The notes beneath the pieces were generated by a model, which worked only from the letters and a program-made list of their open reading frames with translations, was not told the DNA's origin and ran no database searches. Both the position numbers and the translations under genes were made by a program. Shown here piece after piece: positions 14,675 to 21,540 of a stretch of DNA of 31,268 nt (within the stretch, counting starts at the first letter, position 1; each line of letters opens with the position of its first letter). The DNA is from an uncultured Faecalibacterium sp. (lineage in GTDB: Bacteria; Bacillota; Clostridia; Oscillospirales; Ruminococcaceae). Location: NCBI GenBank assembly GCA_934518555.1, contig CAKSXW010000019.1:1-31268 (forward strand), given 5' to 3'.

Positions 14675-16091
14675 GGGCGTGTTCCTCCTTGGGACGGGTC
14701 AGGATAAACTCCTGGAACCGAAAACCGTTTTGTTCCACCCAGCGGTCCGTCAGCTGGATGTCGTACTCCCGGCGTGGGGACTGGGAATAGGTGTGCAGGC
14801 CGATGATCCGGGCAAAATCCCCGGGGTATTCCTGGGCCAGGGTGGAGGCCGCCACCTGGGGCCGGGCGGCCAGGGCCTGCCGGGCCAGCAGGGCCACGTT
14901 TTCCTCGGTGACCGCCAGCCGGGCGTAGTCCAGCAGCAACTGCTGCTGCCGGAGCAGCTGCTCCGGGTCCAAGGGCTCCTGCTGCACCGGGGCCAAAGGC
15001 TCGGCGGTGCGCTGGGCTGCCGGAGGATAAAGGAACTTTTCCCCAAACACGGCAGCCGGGTACAGCCGGAGCCGCCGGGCCACCGGGCCGTCGTCGGGCT
15101 CAAAGAGCTGGTCCGGGGTGCGGATCTCCTCTGCATAGCGGCGCAGCAGGGCGGTGACGCTGCCCTGGCTGGACCGATCACTGAGCAGCAGGAACTGGGC
15201 CCGCTGCACCGCCCGTTTGCGGTACTTTACGTGGCTGTCGTCGATCTGCCGGATCAGGCCGCTCATCTCCTCCAGCGCATCTCGCTGCTGCTGGATCACC
15301 TGCCGCACCCGGGGGCCGGCCTCCCCGGGGGCGCAGTGCTCCACCCGGGCGTAATCCAGGGCCAGCCGGGGCAGATACTGGTCCTCGCAGGCATCCAGCC
15401 CCTCCTCCAGGTAGGCCCGGTAATTGAACAGGTTATCGCTGGTCTTGAAGCGATGGTAGGCCGCCGCCACCACCTTTTCTTCGTACTGGTCAAAAAGCTC
15501 CAGCACCTCCTGAGGGGTGCGGTTCCGGGTCAGGCGGTCGATGTAGTGGCCAATGGAGGCGTTGAGGGCCCGGAGGGAGCGGTTGAGGGTGTCCAGGTCT
15601 GCCGCCACCTCCCGGAGCACGTTCTCGTAGGGGCTGCTCTCCTGCCCTACCCCCTGCAGCAGCTGCCAGGCCTTGTACAGCTTGCCGGTGTAGGTGACCA
15701 CCCGGGGGTTCAGGATCTCTTCCAGGGCCTCCAGCAGAGGCGTTACCTCCGGCACAAAGGCCAGGGTGGCCTCTCCCTCGTAGCTGCCGGGCTGCTCCTC
15801 CAGCCATCCGGTGCGGCGCAGCCGCAGCAAAAAGCCCACCGCCAGGGTATGGGGGTCCCGGGTGGGCTGCTCCTCCACATCCCCGGCGCCGTCGGCGTCC
15901 AGGGCCAGGGGCTTTGCCAGGGCCGCAAAATAATCCTCTGCCCGGCTCACTGCCTCGGCCCGGGGGAGGCTGTAATCTGCCGTGTGGCGGCACTCCTCCC
16001 AGAGCAAAAGCAGCAGCTCGGCGTAAAAGGCCCGGTTGGGCCCTGCCAGGGGCCGGAACAGCCGGGGAGATACCAGTTCAAACAGCTGCAT
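14661..16091 (-). CDS. jetA: JetA/MksF-type kleisin of a Wadjet-like condensin
   Basis: 476 residues, the usual length of Wadjet JetA-type kleisins. The N-terminus MQLFELVSPRLFRPLAGPNRAFYAELLLLLWEE-type opening and the internal LRALNASIGHYIDRL and FNYRAYLEEGLDACEDQYLPRL stretches are helical and typical of this family. The C-terminus (DRWVEQNGFRFQEFIL) ends with a winged-helix-like segment. Kleisins bridge the SMC heads and carry the KITE dimer. ATG 16091 is chosen: AAAGGA lies 7 nt upstream and a good promoter lies 37 bp upstream. An open frame extends further but would read through the promoter and a terminator. First gene of jetA-jetB-jetC. Confidence 0.87.
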   Translation of the reverse strand: MQLFELVSPRLFRPLAGPNRAFYAELLLLLWEECRHTADYSLPRAEAVSRAEDYFAALAKPLALDADGAGDVEEQPTRDPHTLAVGFLLRLRRTGWLEEQPGSYEGEATLAFVPEVTPLLEALEEILNPRVVTYTGKLYKAWQLLQGVGQESSPYENVLREVAADLDTLNRSLRALNASIGHYIDRLTRNRTPQEVLELFDQYEEKVVAAAYHRFKTSDNLFNYRAYLEEGLDACEDQYLPRLALDYARVEHCAPGEAGPRVRQVIQQQRDALEEMSGLIRQIDDSHVKYRKRAVQRAQFLLLSDRSSQGSVTALLRRYAEEIRTPDQLFEPDDGPVARRLRLYPAAVFGEKFLYPPAAQRTAEPLAPVQQEPLDPEQLLRQQQLLLDYARLAVTEENVALLARQALAARPQVAASTLAQEYPGDFARIIGLHTYSQSPRREYDIQLTDRWVEQNGFRFQEFILTRPKEEHAHGNH

Positions 16092-16127
16092 GGAAATGTC
16101 CTTTCTGTCTGTGTTCAATGCTCTTTT

Positions 16128-16156
16128 ATTGTACCACAGCCAGCAGGTTTTGTCAC
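16128..16156 (-). promoter_or_regulatory. Promoter of the jetABC operon
   Basis: On the minus strand GTGACA (16151-16156), a 17-bp spacer and TACAAT (16128-16133). It lies between the upstream lipoprotein's terminator and jetA, so the condensin operon has its own start. Confidence 0.75.
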
Positions 16157-16197
16157 AACGCAAAAAGGAGCCGGGGCCCCTCTCCTGCCAACAGGCA

Positions 16198-16240
16198 CAA
16201 AAAAAGCCCCGGAGGGCAGCTTTGCAGCCACACTCCGGGG
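16198..16240 (-). terminator. Terminator after the Gly-rich lipoprotein gene
   Basis: CCCCGGAG (16207-16214) pairs with CTCCGGGG (16233-16240); on the minus strand the stem is followed by CTTTTTTT. Confidence 0.85.
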
Positions 16241-16257
16241 GAAAGGATGAGGAATTG

Positions 16258-16761
16258 TTATTTGCCCGTAGTACCGTAGTAGTTCTTGATGCGGACAGCG
16301 ATAGCGATATAGCTCTGCTCGTTATCACCGCTGACCACAACGCCCACATTGGACCAGATGCCATCCTGGTTCACGCTGGCATCGACCCTCGTATCGACAT
16401 ACTTCGAGATCTCAGTCAGCACCACATTCAGCAGCGTATTCTCGTAGTCATACCGGGCGGTGATCACAACCGCCAGATCATCCCCTACTCGCTTCGTGTG
16501 GAAGCGGAATGCCCCAGCATAGCCAAGGATGTTGAACTGACCGTTGAGATCCTCGTCCAGCTGAGCTTTAGCCACTGCACGAAGCTGTGCGTCATTGGTC
16601 ACTTGGACGCCCTTCTGGCTGCCGATCTGGTTCAGCACTTTCTGCTCCTCAGGGTTGTTGACGGACCCACCGCCGCCGCCACCGCCGCCACAGGCGGTCA
16701 GCATCAGCAGGGCCATAGCACCTACCAGTAACAGGGCCGCGAACTTTTTCAGGTTTTTCAT
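16258..16761 (-). CDS. Lipoprotein of unknown function with a poly-glycine linker
   Basis: 167 residues from ATG 16761 (GGAGG 8 nt upstream). The signal peptide ends in a lipobox LLMLTAC, with the lipidated cysteine at C24, followed by a run of eight glycines and a serine. The rest is a compact domain (EEQKVLNQIGSQKGVQV ... IAIAVRIKNYYG) that I do not recognise. The first part (KVLNQI...LRAVAKAQLDEDL) faintly recalls a CAP/SCP domain but lacks its histidines. It has a consensus promoter and its own terminator, so it is a single-gene unit between the polyamine and jet operons. Codon use is less GC-skewed than its neighbours (more CGA, TCG, GTA), which may mean transfer or high expression. Confidence 0.82.
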   Translation of the reverse strand: MKNLKKFAALLLVGAMALLMLTACGGGGGGGGSVNNPEEQKVLNQIGSQKGVQVTNDAQLRAVAKAQLDEDLNGQFNILGYAGAFRFHTKRVGDDLAVVITARYDYENTLLNVVLTEISKYVDTRVDASVNQDGIWSNVGVVVSGDNEQSYIAIAVRIKNYYGTTGK

Positions 16762-16851
16762 AGGATCTCCCTCCAGTCTGGTTATTTTTTGTGGATATGT
16801 TTCGTGATTCAAGAGGCTGCGTCCCCGGCCGGGGATGCTGTTCTTATCTCG

Positions 16852-16881
16852 ATTATATCCAACAAGAGCCAGGGTTGTCAA
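16852..16881 (-). promoter_or_regulatory. Consensus promoter of the Gly-rich lipoprotein gene
   Basis: On the minus strand TTGACA (16876-16881), an 18-bp spacer and TATAAT (16852-16857). Both hexamers match consensus exactly, the strongest such pair in the window. Confidence 0.88.
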
Positions 16882-17089
16882 TGAGAAAACTTCCTAAAGA
16901 TTTGGAGTGAGATTCGTGAAAAAGTTACGAAAATAGGTGAAGTTTGTTGCACTATTGTAACTATCACACCAAACTTCGCAAAGAACCTTTGCCGTTTGGA
17001 ATTTCCTGCCATCGGCCCGGAGGCCGGGGGCTGTTTTTCCGGCAGAGGCAGCGCCTTAAATTTGGACAGATGTTGTGTCCAAGGCACTG
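16882..17089. other. Gap between the polyamine operon and the lipoprotein promoter
   Basis: No gene is seen. Two inverted repeats stand out: GAAGTTTG (16939-16946) with CAAACTTC (16970-16977), spacer 23 bp, in an unusually AT-rich patch; and TTGGACA (17062-17068) with TGTCCAA (17076-17082), 8 bp after the nspC stop. The second may be a weak terminator for the polyamine operon, as ATTT follows on the minus strand. No strong terminator is visible. Confidence 0.45.
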
Positions 17090-18304
17090 TCACCCCCGGC
17101 CCCCCAGACGGCAGCGGAAATCCTGGTAGCCAAAGTGGGCCAGCCGGGCCAGGCTGCCATCCTGCCGCAAGAGCCAGATATCCGGCAAAGGCATGCCGTT
17201 GAAGGTGTTGTTTTTGCAGGTGGTGTAGATGGCCATATCTCCAAACACCAGCCGCTGGCCCGGGGCCAAGGGGGCGTTGAAGCTGTAATCTCCCATCACA
17301 TCCCCTGCCAGGCAGGTGGGGCCCCCCAACCGCAGGGTGCAGGGCTTTTCCCCCGGGTCCCCGGCCTCCAGCAGAGGCGGACGGTAGGGCATCTCGATGA
17401 CGTCCGGGGTGTGGCAGGCGGCAGAGGTATCCAGGATGGCCAGGTGGGTGTCCCCGTTGCACAGGGTGTCCAGCACCGTGGTGACCAGATACCCGGCGTT
17501 GAGGGCCCAGGCCTCTCCCGGCTCCAGGTACACCCGGACGCCGTACTTTGCCTGCACCTGGCAGATGCACCGCTCCAGGGTGGCCAGGTCATAGCCCGGC
17601 CGGGTCACGTGGTGGCCGCCCCCAAAGTTCACCCACTGCATCTTGGGCAGCAGGTCTGCAAACTTTGCCTCCACCGCTTTCAGAGTCACCGCCAGGGCGT
17701 CGGCGTCCTGCTCGCAGAGGGTGTGGAAGTGGAGGCCCTCCAGCAGCTCCGGCAGCTCCGGGTGGGCGGCCACGGCGGCGTCCCACTGGGCCCGGGTGGT
17801 GCCCAGGCGGCTGCCGGGGGCACAGGGGTCATAGATGGCATGGCCCTCCTGGGTGGAGCACTCAGGGTTTACCCGCAGGCCCACGCTTTTGCCTGCGGCC
17901 TTGGCTGCCGGGCCAAACTGGGCCAGCTGCCCCGGCGAGTTGAACACGATGTGGTCGGCGTACTGCAAAAGCTCCGGAAATTCCTCTGCCCGGTAGGCGG
18001 CACAGAACACATGGTTCTCCTTTTCCGGCAGCTGCTCCCGGCCCAGGCGGCTCTCGTACAGGCCGCTGGCCTCGGTGCCTGCCAGGTAAGGGGCCAGCAC
18101 CGGGTACACGTCAAAGTTGGAAAAGGCCTTTTGGGCCAGCAGGGCCCGGCACCCGGTGCGCTGCTGCAGCTCCAGCATGATCTGCCCGTTGCGGCGCAGC
18201 TGGGCCTCGTCCAGCAGGTAGCAGGGGGTGGGCAGGCTCTGCAGCTGCTGTTCCGTCAGGTTTGCCAGCCCTGCAAAGGCCGGACGGCTGTCGTGCACCT
18301 GCAT
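17090..18304 (-). CDS. nspC: Carboxynorspermidine/carboxyspermidine decarboxylase
   Basis: 404 residues, a fold-III PLP decarboxylase like NspC. It has the PLP-lysine region LLAQKAFS (K59), GLHFHTLCEQ, NFGGGHHVTRPGYD, EPGEAW and GGPTCLAGDVMGDY. It removes the carboxylate from carboxyspermidine or carboxynorspermidine, giving spermidine or norspermidine in the cytoplasm. The ATG shares one base with the stop of the dehydrogenase gene (TGATG), so the two are coupled, matching consecutive steps of one pathway. The N-terminus is some 20 residues longer than in short homologues; a later start cannot be excluded. With arginine decarboxylase and agmatinase in the same operon, carboxyaminopropylagmatine is an alternative substrate. 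Confidence 0.93.
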   Translation of the reverse strand: MQVHDSRPAFAGLANLTEQQLQSLPTPCYLLDEAQLRRNGQIMLELQQRTGCRALLAQKAFSNFDVYPVLAPYLAGTEASGLYESRLGREQLPEKENHVFCAAYRAEEFPELLQYADHIVFNSPGQLAQFGPAAKAAGKSVGLRVNPECSTQEGHAIYDPCAPGSRLGTTRAQWDAAVAAHPELPELLEGLHFHTLCEQDADALAVTLKAVEAKFADLLPKMQWVNFGGGHHVTRPGYDLATLERCICQVQAKYGVRVYLEPGEAWALNAGYLVTTVLDTLCNGDTHLAILDTSAACHTPDVIEMPYRPPLLEAGDPGEKPCTLRLGGPTCLAGDVMGDYSFNAPLAPGQRLVFGDMAIYTTCKNNTFNGMPLPDIWLLRQDGSLARLAHFGYQDFRCRLGGRG

Positions 18305-19563
18305 CAGTCCACCAGAGCCGGGCTGTGGCTCTCGCTGCGGGGCAGGCCGTACTGGTCCAGGGCCTCCAGGTACGGGTCCGGATCAAACTCCTCTACGGTG
18401 TGGACGCCCTTGGTGGTCCACTTGCCAGTCAGCAGCATCAGGGCACCGCACATGGCAGGCACGCCGGTGGTGTAGCTGATGGCCTGGCTGCCCACCTCCT
18501 GGTAGCACTCCTGGTGGTCGCAGACGTTGTAGATATAATAGGTCTTATCCTTGCCGTCCTTTTTGCCGGTAAAGATGCAGCCGATGTTGGTCTTGCCCTT
18601 GGTCCGGGGGCCCAGGCTGGCAGGGTCCGGCAGCAGAGCCTTCAGGAACTGGATGGGCACGATCTCCTGGCCGTTGAAGTTGACGGGGGTGGTGGACAGC
18701 ATGCCCACGTCCTCCAGGCACCGCATGTGGTCCAGGTAGCTCTGGCCAAAGGTCATGAAGAAGCGGATGCGCTTGGCCTCCGGGATGTTCTTGGCCAGAG
18801 ACTCGATCTCCTCGTGGTGCAGCAGGTACATATCCTTCTGGCCCACCTGGTCGAAGTTATACTCCCGTTTGATGCTCATGGCCGGGATCTCCACCCAGTG
18901 GCCGTTCTCCCAGTAGCTGCCGGGGGCAGACACCTCCCGGAGGTTGATCTCCGGGTTGAAGTTGGTGGCAAAGGCATAGCCGTGGTCGCCGCCGTTGCAG
19001 TCCAGGATGTCGATGGTGTCGATGGTGTCGAACTCGTGCTTTTTGGCGTAGGCGCAGTAGGCCTGGGTGACACCCGGGTCAAAGCCGCTGCCCAGCAGGG
19101 CGGTGAGGCCTGCCTCCTCAAACTTTTTGGCATAGGCCCACTGCCAGCTGTAATCAAAGTAGGCAGAGAAGCCGGCCTCCTTGCAGCGTTTCTCGTAGAT
19201 GGCACGCCACTGGGGGTCATCGGTGTTCTCCGGCTCGTAGTTGGCGGTGTCCATGTAGTTGACGCCGCAGGCAAGGCAGGCGTCCATGATGGTCAGGTCC
19301 TGATAAGGCAGGGCGATGTTCATCACCAGGTCCGGCTGATAGGCCTTGATGAGGGCAATAACCTGGTCCACCTTGTCGGCGTCCACCTGGGCGGTGGTGA
19401 TCTTGGTGGTGGTGGTGGGGGCCAGCTGGGCGGCCAGCTTATCGCACTTTGCCTTGGTGCGGCTGGCGATGCAGATCTCGGTGAACACCTGGGGCACCTG
19501 GCAGCACTTGTGGATGGCAACGGAGGCCACGCCGCCGCAGCCGATGATCAGAACTTTGCTCAT
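18304..19563 (-). CDS. Carboxynorspermidine/carboxyspermidine dehydrogenase (saccharopine dehydrogenase family)
   Basis: 419 residues. A Rossmann fold begins at once with VLIIGCGGVASVAIHKC. The family stretches MNIALPYQDLTIMDACLACGVNYMDTANYEP (in part), LLGSGFDPGVTQAYCAYA and DCNGGDHG follow. These identify the Lys1-like dehydrogenases (CASDH) that reductively join aspartate beta-semialdehyde to putrescine or diaminopropane with NADPH. The start is clear: AAAGGAG 8 nt upstream of ATG 19563. It is separated from speB by about 230 bp holding a repeat element, yet faces the same way, so it is probably in the same operon or reads from a weak local start. It is followed directly by the decarboxylase of the next step. 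Confidence 0.93.
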   Translation of the reverse strand: MSKVLIIGCGGVASVAIHKCCQVPQVFTEICIASRTKAKCDKLAAQLAPTTTTKITTAQVDADKVDQVIALIKAYQPDLVMNIALPYQDLTIMDACLACGVNYMDTANYEPENTDDPQWRAIYEKRCKEAGFSAYFDYSWQWAYAKKFEEAGLTALLGSGFDPGVTQAYCAYAKKHEFDTIDTIDILDCNGGDHGYAFATNFNPEINLREVSAPGSYWENGHWVEIPAMSIKREYNFDQVGQKDMYLLHHEEIESLAKNIPEAKRIRFFMTFGQSYLDHMRCLEDVGMLSTTPVNFNGQEIVPIQFLKALLPDPASLGPRTKGKTNIGCIFTGKKDGKDKTYYIYNVCDHQECYQEVGSQAISYTTGVPAMCGALMLLTGKWTTKGVHTVEEFDPDPYLEALDQYGLPRSESHSPALVD

Positions 19564-19599
19564 GTTGATTTCTCCTTTATGTCAATGTGTGGGGACGGT

Positions 19600-19788
19600 C
19601 CATGGAAATCAGTTTCCCGAATGAAGGCTTCCCCCGGTCGGGGGAAGCTGTCACCGCAGGTGACTGATGAGGGCGCAGGACAACAGCATTTTGCCCTAAA
19701 TACCCCTCATCCGGCGCTATGCGCCACCTTCCCCCCAAGGGGTGAAGGCTTTCGCTTTGGGTCAAGCTGCAAAAATTGATTTCCGTGG
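19600..19788. repeat. Palindromic repeat E inside the polyamine operon, with flanking inverted repeats
   Basis: CCATGGAAATCAGTTT (19600-19615) and AAATTGATTTCCGTGG (19773-19788) are inverted repeats of 16 bp with two mismatches. Between them lie a GCTTCCCCC/GGGGGAAGC hairpin, a GTCACC/GGTGAC pair, and CCCTCATC matching GATGAGGG. It is a divergent relative of the other repeats. No gene is seen. It divides speA-speE-speB from the dehydrogenase and decarboxylase genes. Confidence 0.65.
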
Positions 19789-19794
19789 GGTCGG

Positions 19795-20670
19795 TCAGAC
19801 CTGAAAGCCGGGCCAGCCCTTGTCCAGGGCAATGAGGGTCTCTCGCAGCACCTTGCAGGCGGTGGCGGTGGACACCCCGGTGGGGTCCAGGGTGGGGGCC
19901 AGCTCGTTCAGGTCGGCACCGATGATGTTGGCCTTGGTGACGGTGCGGATGGCCTCCAGCAGCTGCAAAAAGCTAACGCCGCCAGCCTCCGGGGTGCCGG
20001 TGCCGGGGAAGCAGGAGGGGTCCAGGCAGTCCAGATCTATGGTCAGGTACACCGGCACCTTGCTCTCGCAGAGCTGGGCCGTCAATTCCGCCAGGCCGGT
20101 AAAATCGAACTTGTGCATCTCGGTGTGCTGGGCCGCAAACTCGAACTCTGCCCGGTCACCGCTGCGGATGCAGAACTGATGGATGTGGCCGTCCCCTACC
20201 AGCTCGTGGCAGCGGCGCAGCACACAGGCGTGGCTCAGCTTGGCCCCCAGGTAGTCGTCCCGGAGGTCGGCGTGGGCGTCAAAGTGGACGATGTGCAGGT
20301 CCGGGTACTTTTCCACCGCAGCCTGCACGGCCCCCAGGGTCACCAGGTGCTCGCCCCCCAGCAGCAGGGGGAACTTGCCGTCCTTTAAAATTTCCTCTGC
20401 CCGGGCCCGGATATCTGCCAGGGCCAGCTCGCTGGAGCCGAAGCACAGCTCCAGGTCGCCGCTGTCAAACACGTCAAAGTCCGTCAGGTCGGCGTTCTGG
20501 TAGGGGCTGTAGGTCTCCAGGCCGTAGCTCTCGTGGCGGATGGCCGCCGGGCCGAACCGGGCCCCGGGGCGGTAGCTGGTGGTGGAGTCGTAGGGGGCAC
20601 CGTACAGCACGATGCTGGCGGCACGGTAGCTGCTGTCGCAGCCGATAAAGTTTTCAACATTGGGGCGCAT
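19795..20670 (-). CDS. speB: Agmatinase
   Basis: 291 residues, standard for the ureohydrolase family. The metal-binding motifs are all present: GGEHLVTLG, HFDAHADLRDD and TIDLDCLDPS, plus the C-terminal GADLNELAP. It splits agmatine to putrescine and urea with two manganese ions. The ATG overlaps the stop of speE by one base (TGATG). It completes the arginine to agmatine to putrescine route begun by the arginine decarboxylase gene. A related use, removal of urea from aminopropylagmatine, is possible given the downstream dehydrogenase and decarboxylase. Confidence 0.95.
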   Translation of the reverse strand: MRPNVENFIGCDSSYRAASIVLYGAPYDSTTSYRPGARFGPAAIRHESYGLETYSPYQNADLTDFDVFDSGDLELCFGSSELALADIRARAEEILKDGKFPLLLGGEHLVTLGAVQAAVEKYPDLHIVHFDAHADLRDDYLGAKLSHACVLRRCHELVGDGHIHQFCIRSGDRAEFEFAAQHTEMHKFDFTGLAELTAQLCESKVPVYLTIDLDCLDPSCFPGTGTPEAGGVSFLQLLEAIRTVTKANIIGADLNELAPTLDPTGVSTATACKVLRETLIALDKGWPGFQV

Positions 20671-21527
20671 CAGTGTTCCTCCACTTCTCGCAGCATCTCC
20701 TCCAGAAAAGCCGGCAGGTAGAATGCTCCGATATGCAGTTTGGTGGTGTAGTACCGGGTCCGCATATTCAAAGCCTTCCAGGCAGCGGCATCCAGGTCGT
20801 CGATGGGGTGGTATTTTTTGCTGGCAAAGCCAAACAGCCAGTACCCGGCGGCAAAGGTGGGGATGTGGGCCTGGTACACCCGGCTGATGGGGAAGGTGGA
20901 CGCAATGCGCTTGTGGCTGCGCTGCATGGCACTGGCGTCCTCAGCGTAGAAGGGGCTGCCCTGCTGGTTCACCATGATGCCATCGGCTTTCAGGGCGTTG
21001 AAGCAGCTGCCGTAGAACTCCCGGGTGAACAGGCCCTCGGAGGGGCCAAAGGGGTCGGAGGAGTCCACGATGATCAGGTCGTATTCCTCCTCGCACCGGC
21101 GGATATACTTCAGGGCGTTTTCAAAGTAGATGTGGACCCGGCGGTCGTCCATGCGGCAGGCGTTGCCGGGCAGGTAGGCACGGCAGGCCTCCACCACCTG
21201 GGGGTCCATCTCCACCAGGTCGATGCGCTCCACCCGGTCGTACCGGGTCAGCTCCCGGACAACGCCGCCGTCTCCGGCACCGATGACCAGGATGTCCTTG
21301 GCCTCCTTGTGGACCGCCATGGGCACATGGACGATCATCTCATCGTAGATGAACTCGTCCCGTTCCGTCAGCATCACGTTGCCGTCCAGGGTCAGCACCC
21401 GGCCAAACTCCGGGGTCTCAAAGATGTCGATGCGCTGGTAATCGCTCTGCTTGGAGTAGAGCTGCTTGTTGACCCGGATGCTGTGTTTTACGTCCGGGGT
21501 GTGAAATTCCGAAAACCAAAATTCCAT
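20670..21527 (-). CDS. speE: Spermidine synthase (polyamine aminopropyltransferase)
   Basis: 285 residues, typical SpeE. The N-terminal domain includes QRIDIFETPEFGRVLTLDGN. The Rossmann domain has VIGAGDGGVVREL for the nucleoside, DLVEMDPQVVE, and the catalytic loop IIVDSSDPFGPSEGLF. It would transfer an aminopropyl group from decarboxylated AdoMet to putrescine in the cytoplasm. It starts 13 bp after speA, with GGGAGG upstream of ATG 21527, and overlaps speB. No AdoMet decarboxylase gene (speD) lies in the operon or window, so its donor must come from elsewhere or its role differs. Confidence 0.95.
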   Translation of the reverse strand: MEFWFSEFHTPDVKHSIRVNKQLYSKQSDYQRIDIFETPEFGRVLTLDGNVMLTERDEFIYDEMIVHVPMAVHKEAKDILVIGAGDGGVVRELTRYDRVERIDLVEMDPQVVEACRAYLPGNACRMDDRRVHIYFENALKYIRRCEEEYDLIIVDSSDPFGPSEGLFTREFYGSCFNALKADGIMVNQQGSPFYAEDASAMQRSHKRIASTFPISRVYQAHIPTFAAGYWLFGFASKKYHPIDDLDAAAWKALNMRTRYYTTKLHIGAFYLPAFLEEMLREVEEH

Positions 21528-21540
21528 ATCATTCCCTCCC

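Noticed and set aside
16258..16761. CAP/SCP-domain protein
   Set aside because: The faint N-terminal likeness lacks the conserved histidines and glutamates of that family.
17062..17082. Terminator after nspC
   Set aside because: The 7-bp stem lacks a proper T-run, so it is reported only as an inverted repeat within the gap.
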